Shown in pieces: positions 32,782 through 41,672 of a stretch of 64,000 bases of DNA. The notes beneath the pieces are model-generated. The model was not told the origin of the DNA. It saw only the letters and a list, made by a program, of their open reading frames with translations, and searched no databases. The first letter of the stretch is position 1. Every line of letters begins with the position of its first letter. The position numbers and the translations under genes are program-made. The DNA comes from Ollibium composti (lineage in GTDB: Bacteria > Pseudomonadota > Alphaproteobacteria > Rhizobiales > Rhizobiaceae). The stretch spans positions 1-64,000 of the forward strand of contig NZ_SSNY01000012.1 in NCBI RefSeq assembly GCF_004801285.1. The letters are read 5' to 3'.

Positions 32782-34184
32782 GGGCAAAGCTCCGCGAAGG
32801 CAGCCACCTTGCCGGTGTTGAGGATATCGTTGGGGTCGAGCGCCTTCTTGACGCGCGCCATGAGGGCGAGCTCCTGCGGCGAGCGCGACAGCGCCAGATA
32901 TGGCTTCTTCATCACCCCGATGCCGTGCTCGGCCGAGATGGTGCCGCCGGCCTGTCCCACCAGGCCGTAGACGAGGGCGGCGATTTCGTCGTGCGGCTGG
33001 TCGTCGCCGCTTGCCGGGACGTTGATGACCAGATGCAGGTTGCTGTCGCCGATATGGCCGTAGGCGAGCACGATGGCATCGGGCCAGCGCCGGCGGCATT
33101 CGCCTTCGACCTCGGCGACGACGCCGTCGGTGCCGACGGTCGGCAGGCCGACGTCGAAGGCGGTCAGCGGCCCCATCACGCGGCCGTATTCCGAAACGCT
33201 TTCGCGTACCGCCCAAAGATCGCGCGCGTCGCGCTCCGAGGCCGGCAGGACGGCGTCGGCCACCCATCCTTCCTCGATGCCGGCGGCCAGAAGCTCGCTG
33301 AGCAGCGCGCCGTTCTGCGTGGCGTCGGCGCCGCTCGCCTCGATCAGGACATAGCCGCCATGGTTCCTGTCGAAGGGACGGCGCAACTGCGGGAGCTTTC
33401 CGGTCATGAAGTCGTAGAAGCTCGGCCACATCACCTCGAAGGAGGTGAGCGAGGCGCCGAGACGCCGGCGCGCCTGTTGCAGAAGCTTCAGCACCGCCTC
33501 GAAGTCCGGGCAGGCGCAAAAGGCGCTGTCGATGGCGGCGGGCCGGGCCTGCAGTCTCAGCACAGCCCGCGTGATGACGCCGAGCGTGCCTTCGGAGCCG
33601 ATGAACAGTTGCTTGAGGTCGTAGCCGGCGTTGTTCTTGAGCATCTTGTTGAGGGAACTCACAACCGTCCCGTCGGCCAGCACCGCCTCGAGGCCGAGCA
33701 CGCTTTCGCGCGTCATGCCGTAGCGGATGACCCGGTTGCCGCCGGCGTTGGTGGCGATGTTACCGCCGATCGAGCAGGAATCGCGCGCGCCGAGATCGAC
33801 GCCGAAGAACAGGCCCGCCTCGGCAGCGGCGACCTGCACCACGGCTAACGGGGTGCCGGCCTGGACGGTCATCGTCGCCATCACCGGGTCGATTTCCTCG
33901 ATACCGGTCATGCGGTCGAGCGACAGCGCCACGCCGCCGGCGATCGGCCGCGCCCCGCCGGCAAGGCCGGTCAGCCCGCCCTGCGGGACGACCGAAACCC
34001 GATGCTCGTTGCACAGGCTCAAGGCGCGCGACACGCCTGCCGTGTCGCGCGGCCGCACCAGCGCCAGCGGCATGACGGGTGAAAGGCCGCTCCAGTCGGC
34101 GCGGAAGCGCGCGGGGATGTCATCTCCCAGAAAGACGGCGTCCGGTAGCGCCGCCGTCAGCGCGTCGAGAAATTCCTGGCTCAT
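32778..34184 (-). CDS. FAD-binding 2-hydroxyacid dehydrogenase (GlcD / D-lactate type), copy 1
   Basis: The 468-residue flavoprotein has the FAD_binding_4 domain in its first half (VVPQGGLTGLAGGARPIAGG, SCSIGGNIATNAGGNRVI, IGSEGTLGVITRAVL) and the FAD-oxidase C-terminal domain with YGHIGDSNLHLVINVP and ISAEHGIGVMKK, whose histidines hold a metal and the substrate. It belongs with D-2-hydroxyglutarate, D-lactate and glycolate dehydrogenases. CAGGGAACG stands ahead of ATG 34184. It is translationally coupled to the FMN enzyme downstream. A second member, clearly diverged, is encoded at 40225. Confidence 0.9.
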   Translation of the reverse strand: MSQEFLDALTAALPDAVFLGDDIPARFRADWSGLSPVMPLALVRPRDTAGVSRALSLCNEHRVSVVPQGGLTGLAGGARPIAGGVALSLDRMTGIEEIDPVMATMTVQAGTPLAVVQVAAAEAGLFFGVDLGARDSCSIGGNIATNAGGNRVIRYGMTRESVLGLEAVLADGTVVSSLNKMLKNNAGYDLKQLFIGSEGTLGVITRAVLRLQARPAAIDSAFCACPDFEAVLKLLQQARRRLGASLTSFEVMWPSFYDFMTGKLPQLRRPFDRNHGGYVLIEASGADATQNGALLSELLAAGIEEGWVADAVLPASERDARDLWAVRESVSEYGRVMGPLTAFDVGLPTVGTDGVVAEVEGECRRRWPDAIVLAYGHIGDSNLHLVINVPASGDDQPHDEIAALVYGLVGQAGGTISAEHGIGVMKKPYLALSRSPQELALMARVKKALDPNDILNTGKVAAFAELCP

Positions 34185-34326
34185 TATCGTTCCCTGCAAG
34201 GCCGTCCGTTGGAGGACAGCCTTACAGGCGCTTTCGGCGAATGCCATGGACCAAATGTCGCGAGAATGAAGACCATGGCGTGCGACCGGTCCGCGACCTC
34301 TTCGCGAGGCCTTCAGGCCGGGAATG

Positions 34327-35145
34327 TCAGGTCTTCTGTTCGTCGTCGGGATGGCCGAGATTGACGAACCAGCCGCCGAGATGGCGCGCCGCCGGCGCAT
34401 CCGGATCGGCCGGGGGCAGGCGGGCCTCGACTTCGGCGCGGTGCGGCTCGGTGCTGTCCTGCGGCTCGAAGCCGATATGACCGGCGAGGCTGTTGTCCAC
34501 CATCTTGTGCCGATTGTTGGAGGTGCCGTAGATGATCGAATGCGCCACGCGCGGCGCCGTCAGGCTGGCTTCGACCAGTCGCACGCAGTCGTCGAAGGTG
34601 AGCATCGACCAAAGCATGCGCCGGTCGGTGTACTGGTCGAAGGACGAAAAGATGCGACAGCAGACAGTTTCGATGCCGAACTTGTCCCAGTAGAGACGGC
34701 TCAGGTCCTCGACGAAGCATTTCGACACGCCGTAGAGGCTGTCCGGCCGGTGCGAAGCGTTGGTATCGATATGGTCCTCGACCTTGTGGTAGCCGATGGC
34801 GTGGACCGAGGAGGCGTAGACGACGCGCCTGACGCCGTTTTTCCGCGCGCCTTCGTAGATATTGTAGCTGCCGCGGATGTTGGCGTCGAGAATCGTCTGC
34901 CAGCTTGTCTCCAGCGGCGCGCCGCCGAAATGCACGATGGCGTCGACGCCGCGCGTCATCTCAAGCACCGCATCGGCGTCGGCGAGATCGCAGAGGACGG
35001 CTTCCTCGTTCGGCTGCAGATCGGCGATTTCCGTGCGGTCGGAGACGCGCAGCCGCCGCGCCAGCGGCGCAAGGCCACGGCGCAGATGGGTTCCCAGCCG
35101 CCCGGCCGCGCCGGTCAGAAGGATGGTGTCGAAACGCGGGCTCAT
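34327..35145 (-). CDS. NAD-dependent epimerase/dehydratase family, uronate-dehydrogenase-like
   Basis: This 272-residue Rossmann-fold protein has the nucleotide loop LLTGAAGRLGTHLRRGLAPL, VHFGGAPLETSWQTILDANI, VVYASSVHAIGYH and the catalytic SLYGVSKCFVEDLSRLY (Tyr and Lys). Length and the block HIDTNASHRPDSLYGVSK agree with uronate dehydrogenases (Udh), which oxidise galacturonate or glucuronate to aldarolactones. Neighbours point to amino- and hydroxy-acid catabolism rather than uronates, so another substrate is possible. Its start overlaps the stop of the aminotransferase gene upstream. A gap of 142 bases with no obvious terminator leads to the FAD dehydrogenase. Confidence 0.78.
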   Translation of the reverse strand: MSPRFDTILLTGAAGRLGTHLRRGLAPLARRLRVSDRTEIADLQPNEEAVLCDLADADAVLEMTRGVDAIVHFGGAPLETSWQTILDANIRGSYNIYEGARKNGVRRVVYASSVHAIGYHKVEDHIDTNASHRPDSLYGVSKCFVEDLSRLYWDKFGIETVCCRIFSSFDQYTDRRMLWSMLTFDDCVRLVEASLTAPRVAHSIIYGTSNNRHKMVDNSLAGHIGFEPQDSTEPHRAEVEARLPPADPDAPAARHLGGWFVNLGHPDDEQKT

Positions 35146-36362
35146 GCGGCGGCCTCGGCAGGCTGGAGAGCGGCCACCGCGCGCCCGATGCGGGCGATGG
35201 CCTCGGTCAGGATCGCGTCGGACGTCGCCGTCGAGATGCGGAAGAAGGGCGACAGGCCGTAGGCCGTTCCGGGAACGGAGCTGACATGGCCCTCGGCGAG
35301 CAGGTAGTCCGCCACCGCCACGTCGTCGGCAAGCATGGCGCCCTTCGGCGTCCGGCGGCCGATGAGGGCGGCGCAGCCGATATAGGCGTAGAATGCGCCC
35401 TCCGGCGGCGGCAGGGTCAGGCCTTCGATCCTGGAAATGCCGGCGACGACGAGATCGCGGCGGCGCTCGAAGGCGGCGCGGAATTCGCCGACGCAGTCCT
35501 GCGCCCCGGTCAGCGCGGCAAGGGCGGCCGCCTGCATGGGGGCCGCGACCGAGGTGCAGGACTGGCTCTGCACCGTGTTCATCGCCTTGATCAGCGGGGC
35601 GGGGCCGGCGGCATAGCCGACGCGCCAGCCGGTCATGGCATAGGCCTTGGCGACGCCGTTGACGATCAGGGTCCGATCCTTCAATTCAGGGCAGGCCTTG
35701 CCGAAGGAGACGAACTTGCGGTTGTCGAAGATGATGTGCTCGTAGATCTCGTCGGAGAGCACGAGCACGTCCGGATGCTTGGCCAGCACGGCGCCGAGCG
35801 CTTTCAGCTCCGCCTCGGAATAGACGGCGCCGGACGGGTTGCCGGGCATGTTAAGGAACAGCCATTTGGTCCGGGGCGTGATCGCCGCCTCCAGCGCCTG
35901 CGGCGTCAGGCGGAAACCGGTATCGGCGGGACATTCAGCAATCACCGGCACGCCGCCGAGCAGCTTCACCATTTCCGGATAGGAGACGAAATAGGGCGCC
36001 GGCAGGATCGCCTCGTCGCCCGCGTCCAGCGTCGCCATCAGCGCGTTGAAGATGACCTGCTTGGCGCCGTTGGCCACCACTATGTCGTCCGGCCCGTAGG
36101 AGAGGCCGTTCTCGCGGGCGAATTTTTCGGCCACGGCCTTGCGCAGCGCGGGCGTGCCCGCCGCGGCGGTGTAAAGCGTCTCGCCGGCAAGGGCCGCCTT
36201 GTAGGTCGCCTCGACGACATGGGCGGGCGTCGGGAAATCGGGCTCGCCGAGGCCGAGGTCGATCACCTCCACCCCGGTGGCGCGCAAGGCCTTGGCGGCC
36301 ATCGAAGCCGCCATCGAGGCGGACGGTTTTACCGCCGACAGGCGTGAGGCGACATAGCTCAT
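35142..36362 (-). CDS. Pyridoxal-phosphate aminotransferase, class I (aspartate-aminotransferase-like)
   Basis: This 406-residue class I aminotransferase has VIDLGLGEPDFPTPAHVVEA, ANGAKQVIFNALMATLDAGD, NMPGNPSGAVYSEAEL and VLSDEIYEHIIFD. The PLP-lysine block VNGVAKAYAMTGWRVGY has the lysine near residue 238, and FFRISTATS carries the substrate arginine. In most relatives the block reads SKAYAMTGWR; the serine before the lysine is alanine here, which removes one phosphate contact. It is coupled by four-base overlaps to hyuB upstream and the Udh-like gene downstream. It is probably a catabolic enzyme for an amino acid or keto acid of this island, not the housekeeping aspartate aminotransferase. 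Confidence 0.88.
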   Translation of the reverse strand: MSYVASRLSAVKPSASMAASMAAKALRATGVEVIDLGLGEPDFPTPAHVVEATYKAALAGETLYTAAAGTPALRKAVAEKFARENGLSYGPDDIVVANGAKQVIFNALMATLDAGDEAILPAPYFVSYPEMVKLLGGVPVIAECPADTGFRLTPQALEAAITPRTKWLFLNMPGNPSGAVYSEAELKALGAVLAKHPDVLVLSDEIYEHIIFDNRKFVSFGKACPELKDRTLIVNGVAKAYAMTGWRVGYAAGPAPLIKAMNTVQSQSCTSVAAPMQAAALAALTGAQDCVGEFRAAFERRRDLVVAGISRIEGLTLPPPEGAFYAYIGCAALIGRRTPKGAMLADDVAVADYLLAEGHVSSVPGTAYGLSPFFRISTATSDAILTEAIARIGRAVAALQPAEAAA

Positions 36363-38008
36363 CGGTCGTTCTCCATCAGGTATCCGCGGGTCTCGTCCTC
36401 AGCCCGGCTGTCGGCGCTGCGCCGCGCCGGATCGCCATAGCCGCCGCCGCCGGGCAGCTCCATGATCAGCCGGCGCCCGGCCGGCACATGCTGCCAGCCC
36501 TTGGGGCGCATCCTGGTGCCGTCGTCAAGCCTGACGACGCCGGCGCCGCCGTCCTCGCCGCCGTTGCGACCCCTGGCGGCATGGTTGACGCGGTCGAACA
36601 TGGCCGAGAAGTCGAATTCGTGGCCTTCCAGCGGGGCGATCTCGATAATCTGGCCAAGCCCGCCGCGGAACTCGCCGTCGCCGCCGGAGCCGGGCCGCAA
36701 TTCCTTGCGCCAGATGACGATCGGCCCGGTATGCTCGGTCGCCTCGATCGGCATCGTGTGGACGCCGGAGGGGAAGGCGGTCGCCGAGAGCCCGTCGAGG
36801 CCGGGGCGCGCACCCATGCCACCGGAATTGAACATCAGCACCTCGGCGCGCCGGCCTTCGCCGAGCATGGTCGGCCGGACCGAGATGTGGATGTTCCACA
36901 GCGCGCCGGCGCCCTCGGCCTGGATCTTTCCGGGCAGCGCCTTGGCCAGCGCGCCGAGCACGAGGTCGGGAACCATGTGGCCGAAGATGTGGCGCAGCGC
37001 CACCGGCGCCGGCCGGACCGCGTTCAGGATGTTGACGGGCGACGACACGGTGAAGAAGGCGAGCGAAGCGGAATTGTTCGGGATGTCCGGCGCCACCACG
37101 CATTTCAGCGCGTAGCAGGCATAGGCCTTCGAATAGATGATGGGGCAGTTGATGCCCCAACGGCTCATCGGGTCGGTGCCGGTGAAATCGACCTCGACAT
37201 GATCGTCGCGGATCGACACCGTCGCCGCGAGCCTGACCGGATCGTCGTAGCCGTCGGTGGTGAGGTCGTTCGACCAGCTTCCCTTCGGCAGTGCCGCGAT
37301 GCGCTCCAGCATGGCCTCGCGGGTGCGCGAGAAGATGAAGGCGCCGAGATCGTCGAGCGAGGCAAGGCCGACCTCCCTCATCATGTCGACCAGCCGGCGA
37401 TGGCCGACCTCGTTGCAGGCGGCCAGCGAATAGAAGTCGCCGACGACCTGGTTCGGCTCGCGCACATTGGCGCGGAGGAGGCGGACGACGTCCATGTTGA
37501 CCCTGCCCTTTTCCGCGAATTTCATGATCGGGATCTGGATGCCTTCCTCGTAGACCGACTTGGCGTCCGCCCCGAAGCCGCGGCCGCCGACATCCACCAC
37601 GTGCGCCGTGCAGGCGAAGAAGGCGACCAGTTCGCCGTTCAGGAAGGAGGGCGACACCATGGTGATGTCGTGCAGGTGGCCGGTGCCCTTCCACGGGTCG
37701 TTGGTGACGTAGGTGTCGCCTTCGAACATCTCTTCGCGCGGGATCTCGTTCATGAAGTGCAGCACGGCCTCGGCCATGGTGTTGACGTGGCCGGGCGTGC
37801 CGGTGACGGCCTGTGCCAGCATCTGGCCGCGCGGATCGAAGACGCCGGCGGACAGGTCGCCGGATTCGCGCACCGAGGTGGAGAAGGCCGTGCGCAGCAG
37901 GGTCAGCGCCTGTTCCTCCACCACCGAGATCAGCCGGTTCCACATCACCTGCATGCGGATTTCGGCGATGCTGCCGTTGCCGGACTTGCCCATGCCCTGG
38001 TCGTTCAT
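36359..38008 (-). CDS. hyuB: Hydantoinase B / oxoprolinase family protein (HyuB-like)
   Basis: The 549-residue product belongs to the hydantoinase B family, the partner of HyuA in ATP-dependent opening of lactam or imide rings such as N-methylhydantoin or 5-oxoproline; related pairs are acetone carboxylase subunits. It contains VQVMWNRLISVVEEQALTLL-type N-terminal sequence, then LSAGVFDPRGQMLAQAVTGT, GDTYVTNDPWKGTGHLHD, and a glycine-rich end LIMELPGGGGYGDPARR. All are normal family features. It overlaps hyuA by four bases. No cofactor motif can be assigned. The ligand is unknown. Confidence 0.9.
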   Translation of the reverse strand: MNDQGMGKSGNGSIAEIRMQVMWNRLISVVEEQALTLLRTAFSTSVRESGDLSAGVFDPRGQMLAQAVTGTPGHVNTMAEAVLHFMNEIPREEMFEGDTYVTNDPWKGTGHLHDITMVSPSFLNGELVAFFACTAHVVDVGGRGFGADAKSVYEEGIQIPIMKFAEKGRVNMDVVRLLRANVREPNQVVGDFYSLAACNEVGHRRLVDMMREVGLASLDDLGAFIFSRTREAMLERIAALPKGSWSNDLTTDGYDDPVRLAATVSIRDDHVEVDFTGTDPMSRWGINCPIIYSKAYACYALKCVVAPDIPNNSASLAFFTVSSPVNILNAVRPAPVALRHIFGHMVPDLVLGALAKALPGKIQAEGAGALWNIHISVRPTMLGEGRRAEVLMFNSGGMGARPGLDGLSATAFPSGVHTMPIEATEHTGPIVIWRKELRPGSGGDGEFRGGLGQIIEIAPLEGHEFDFSAMFDRVNHAARGRNGGEDGGAGVVRLDDGTRMRPKGWQHVPAGRRLIMELPGGGGYGDPARRSADSRAEDETRGYLMENDR

Positions 38009-40101
38009 GACGGGTTGCCTTTGCGCGTCAGAAGGATGGAACCGTCGCTCTGGACGACGGCGTCGAACGGCGTGGTGACGACGGTGGAGGTCTCGCGCTC
38101 GACGATGACCGCCGGGCCGGCGATGCGGTCGCCGCTCTCAAGCGTGTCGCGCTCGACGATCGAATAGGTCTGGACCGAACCCGCCGCCGGATCGAACACG
38201 GCGCGCGTGACGGCCGGCTTCATGGTGCGTTCTCCGGTGGCCAGTTGGTGGCGTTCGACAGCCGGCCTCTCATCAGTCGCCTTGACCGACCAGGTGACGA
38301 TCTCGATCTCAAGTCCGTCGAGCCCGTCGATGGCACGGCCGAAGAAGCGCTCGTAGTTGGCGCGGAACAGAGCCTCGATCTCGCCGGCGGCGTCCGCGCT
38401 GAACGGCCTGTCGGGGAGAGGGACGGGGATCTCCCAGCCTTGTCCGGCATAGCGCATGAAGGCGGTGATCTCGCAGCCGATGCGGCCGTCGGTGCCGGCG
38501 CGCACGAAGCTTTCGGCCGAGGCCTTGAGGTCGGCGAGCAGGGCGTTCGCCTCAGTGGCGTCGAATTGCGACAGGCGGGTCAGCCGCGAGGCCAGCGCCT
38601 CGTAGCCGAAGGGCGCCTTCAAAAAGCCGATGGCCGAGCCGACGCCGGCACCCTGCGGCACCAGGCATCGGTCGATACCGAGCTTCTCGCACAGCCGCGC
38701 CGCGTGCAGCGGGGCAGCACCGCCGAAGGCGATCATCAGGTTGTCGGAGATGTTCTTGCCGTTCTCGACGGCATGGACGCGCGCGGCGTTGGCCATGTTC
38801 TCGTCGACCACCTCGCAGATGCCGAAGGCGGCGGAAGGCGCGTCGAGGGAGAGCCGTTCGCCGACGTCGCGCAGGATCGCGCGTTGCGAGGCGTCGGTGT
38901 CGAGCCTGATGGCGCCGCCGGCGAAGTTGTCGGGATCGAGCTTGCCGAGCACGAGGTCGGCGTCGGTGATCGCCGGACGCTCGCCGCCGCGGCCGTAGCA
39001 GGCGGGGCCGGGCTCGGAGCCGGCGCTTTCCGGGCCGGTCTGGATGCGGCCCATGGCGTCGACCCAGGCGATGGAGCCGCCGCCGGCGCCGATCTCGATC
39101 ATCTCGATGACCGGGATCGAGATCGGCATGCCTGACCCCTTGGAGAAGCGGTAGGTGCGCGCCACCTCGAAGGTGCGGGCGGTGCGCGGCGCGAAATCCT
39201 CGATCAGGCAGATTTTCGCGGTCGTGCCGCCCATGTCGTAGGAGACGACTTTCTCCAGCCCGAAGCGCCGGGCGATGTCGGCGGCGAAGATGGCGCCGCC
39301 GGCGGGGCCGGATTCCACCAGCCGAACGGGAAATTCAGAGGCCGTCTCGACCGAGATCAGGCCGCCGCCGGAATGGATCATGAAGACAGGGCAGTCGGCG
39401 CCCATCTCCTTCAGCCGCACCTGCAGGCGCGCGAGATAGGTTGCCATCTGCGGGCGGACGTAGGCGTTGGCGCAGACGGTGTTGAAGCGCTCGAACTCGC
39501 GCATCTGCGGCGAGACTTCCGCGCTGATCGAGATCGGAACGTCGATCTTCGCCGCGAGGATTTCGCGGGCGCGGCGCTCATGCGCCGGGTTGGCGTAGGC
39601 ATGGATGAAGCCGATGGCGACGGCGCCGAAGCCGCCGGCGGCGATCTCGTCGGCGAGTTCCTCCAGCCGCGCCTCGTCCAGCGGCTGCAATTCCTGTCCC
39701 TCGGCGCCGATACGGCCCCTGACGGTGAAGCGGTGTTCGCGCGGGATCAGCGGCGTCGGCAGTTTGAGATTCAGGTCGTATTGCTCGAAGCGGTTTTCCG
39801 TCCGCATCTCGATCACGTCGCGAAAGCCTTCGGTCGTGATGAGCGCCGTTTTGGCGCCGCGCCGCTCGATCAGCGCGTTGGTGGCGAGCGTCGTGCCGTG
39901 GATGACGATGCCGATGTCGGAGGCCGGGAGGCCGGCCTCGCGCGTGACGACCGCGATGCCGTCGAGGATCGCCTGCTCGGGCGCCGCATAGTTGGTCAGC
40001 ACCTTGGTCGAGAAGATCCGGCCGCCGAGGTCTAGCGCGATGTCGGTGAACGTCCCGCCGATGTCTGCGCCGAGGCGAACGTCCTCTTTCCTGTAGCTCA
40101 T
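38005..40101 (-). CDS. hyuA: Hydantoinase A / oxoprolinase family protein (HyuA-like)
   Basis: The 698-residue subunit shows the ASKHA-type ATP site at its N-terminus, VRLGADIGGTFTDIALDL, then GTTLATNALIERRGAKTAL, SGPAGGAIFAADIARRFG and SYDMGGTTAKICLIED. Near residue 490 it has AFGGAAPLHAARLCEKLG. It would phosphorylate or activate the ring substrate that HyuB then opens. ATG 40101 (MSYRKEDV) is preferred; an earlier in-frame GTG or other start adding about 15 residues lacks family sequence. It follows the second FAD dehydrogenase gene after 123 bases. Specific substrates include 5-oxoproline and N-methylhydantoin, and neither can be chosen from sequence. Confidence 0.9.
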   Translation of the reverse strand: MSYRKEDVRLGADIGGTFTDIALDLGGRIFSTKVLTNYAAPEQAILDGIAVVTREAGLPASDIGIVIHGTTLATNALIERRGAKTALITTEGFRDVIEMRTENRFEQYDLNLKLPTPLIPREHRFTVRGRIGAEGQELQPLDEARLEELADEIAAGGFGAVAIGFIHAYANPAHERRAREILAAKIDVPISISAEVSPQMREFERFNTVCANAYVRPQMATYLARLQVRLKEMGADCPVFMIHSGGGLISVETASEFPVRLVESGPAGGAIFAADIARRFGLEKVVSYDMGGTTAKICLIEDFAPRTARTFEVARTYRFSKGSGMPISIPVIEMIEIGAGGGSIAWVDAMGRIQTGPESAGSEPGPACYGRGGERPAITDADLVLGKLDPDNFAGGAIRLDTDASQRAILRDVGERLSLDAPSAAFGICEVVDENMANAARVHAVENGKNISDNLMIAFGGAAPLHAARLCEKLGIDRCLVPQGAGVGSAIGFLKAPFGYEALASRLTRLSQFDATEANALLADLKASAESFVRAGTDGRIGCEITAFMRYAGQGWEIPVPLPDRPFSADAAGEIEALFRANYERFFGRAIDGLDGLEIEIVTWSVKATDERPAVERHQLATGERTMKPAVTRAVFDPAAGSVQTYSIVERDTLESGDRIAGPAVIVERETSTVVTTPFDAVVQSDGSILLTRKGNPS

Positions 40102-40224
40102 GGTCGAACCTGTCTTCGCACCTGAATCCGGCCTCGGGCCGAACACGAATCCCAGCCTTGCCGGTTTTGTCGCCCGTCGCGACCGTGCACTGTGCCGGGC
40201 CGCGACGAAACGAAGAAATACCGG

Positions 40225-41649
40225 CTATTCGAAAGTTTTTCTTTCTTCTTTTGCCTTCAGAAGAACGCCGGGGTTCATCAGCCCCGATGGGTCGAGCGCG
40301 TCTTTCAGTCGAGCCATCAAATCCCTTTCGACCGCGCTGCGAAGGTCGTCGGCGAGCGCGATCTTGCTGCGCCCCAGGCCGTGCTCCGCGGCGAAGCTGC
40401 CGCCCATCCCGGTCGCCAGCGCCGCCAGCGCCCGGCCGATCTCGCCCGCCTTGCCGTCGAAGCCGGGTCGCCCCTCGGGCGGCGACAGGTTGTAGTGGAT
40501 GTTGCCGTCGCCGAGATGGCCGAACGGGTTGATGCGCACGCCGGGAAGGATGCCGTGGCAGATTTCCTGGCCCGCCGTGATGAACGCGGCAAGCTTGCCC
40601 GGCGGGACGGAAATGTCGTGCTTGAGCTGTTCGCCTTCCAGCCGCTGCCCTTCCGGCTGCTCCTCACGCAGCCGCCAGAAATGGGCGCGCTGCGCATCCG
40701 ACATCGCCAGTGCGCCGTCGGTGACCAGTTCCTGTTCCATGCCGTGTTCGAGGGCGGACGAGAGGATGTCGTCCAGCGGTATGCGCGGCGAGCCTGATGC
40801 CAGTTCGACCAGCAGGTAGACGGGGCCGCGCGCGCCGAGCGGAAAGGCAAGGTCGGGCAGGTGTTTCAGGGCCAGCTCCAGTCCCGCATCGCAGAAGAAT
40901 TCGAGGCCGGACAGGAATTCGCCCGCCTCGCGGCGCAGTTCGGTGCCGAAGGCGACGGCGGCGGCGAAATCCGGCAATGCCAGAAGCGCGGTCGCCCGTT
41001 GCCTCGGCGCCGGATGGAGTTTCAGCACCGCGCGCGTCACGATGCCCAAGGTGCCTTCGGCGCCGCAGAACAGTTTCCGCAACTGGTAGCCGGCATTGTC
41101 CTTCTGCACGGCGCGCAGGCCGTTCCAGACCGTGCCGTCGGGCAGCACGACTTCCAGGCCGAGCACGAGGTCCTGCATCATGCCGTAGCGGAAGGCGTGG
41201 CTACCGCCGGCGTTGGTGCCGATCAGGCCGCCGATGCGGGCGCTGCCTTCGGCGCCGAGATGCAGGGGAAAGATGAGCCCGTGAGGCTCCAGCGCCTCGT
41301 GCAGCGAGGCCAGCACCGCGCCTGCCTCGACGAGGATCGAGCCGCTGTCGGGGTCAGGCTCGCCGATCGCCGCCATGCGCGACAGAGACAGGATGACTGT
41401 GTCCGGCATCACGGCGACGGCACCGCCGCATAAGCCCGTATTGCCGCCTTGCGGGACGATGGCGACGCCCGCCCGCTGGCAGATGCGCACGACCTCGGCG
41501 ACCTCTTGCGTTCCTGCCGGCCTTGCGACGCCGAGCGGCTCGATGCCGTAGCGGTCCAGCCAGTCGCGGGCGTAGGGGGTCGTGTCGGGGGGCGAAAGCC
41601 ACCCTTTGGCGCCGAGAACGGCGGACAGCGCCGCAGCGGTATCGGTCAT
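40225..41649 (-). CDS. FAD-binding 2-hydroxyacid dehydrogenase (GlcD / D2HGDH type), copy 2
   Basis: The 474-residue flavoprotein has VPQGGNTGLCGGAVAVMPDT, SARIGGLIGTNAGGSHAFRY and GAEGTLGIVTRAVLKLHPAP in the FAD-binding half. The C-terminal half has FGHLGDGNIHYNLSPPEG and AAEHGLGRSKIA. It resembles D-2-hydroxyglutarate dehydrogenases more than the copy at 32778 does, so the two probably use different acids. It takes the place directly after aapM where the ATPase gene aapP would be expected. Only 23 bases separate it from aapM, so it is likely co-transcribed with the transporter. Confidence 0.9.
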   Translation of the reverse strand: MTDTAAALSAVLGAKGWLSPPDTTPYARDWLDRYGIEPLGVARPAGTQEVAEVVRICQRAGVAIVPQGGNTGLCGGAVAVMPDTVILSLSRMAAIGEPDPDSGSILVEAGAVLASLHEALEPHGLIFPLHLGAEGSARIGGLIGTNAGGSHAFRYGMMQDLVLGLEVVLPDGTVWNGLRAVQKDNAGYQLRKLFCGAEGTLGIVTRAVLKLHPAPRQRATALLALPDFAAAVAFGTELRREAGEFLSGLEFFCDAGLELALKHLPDLAFPLGARGPVYLLVELASGSPRIPLDDILSSALEHGMEQELVTDGALAMSDAQRAHFWRLREEQPEGQRLEGEQLKHDISVPPGKLAAFITAGQEICHGILPGVRINPFGHLGDGNIHYNLSPPEGRPGFDGKAGEIGRALAALATGMGGSFAAEHGLGRSKIALADDLRSAVERDLMARLKDALDPSGLMNPGVLLKAKEERKTFE

Positions 41650-41672
41650 CGCAAAGCTCTCCAGTCCGTGTG

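Noticed and set aside
32782-33519. N-terminal extension of the FMN dehydrogenase
   Set aside because: The extra sequence is an off-frame reading of the neighbouring FAD dehydrogenase gene. The GTG at 32781 with a GTGA overlap fits the family N-terminus.
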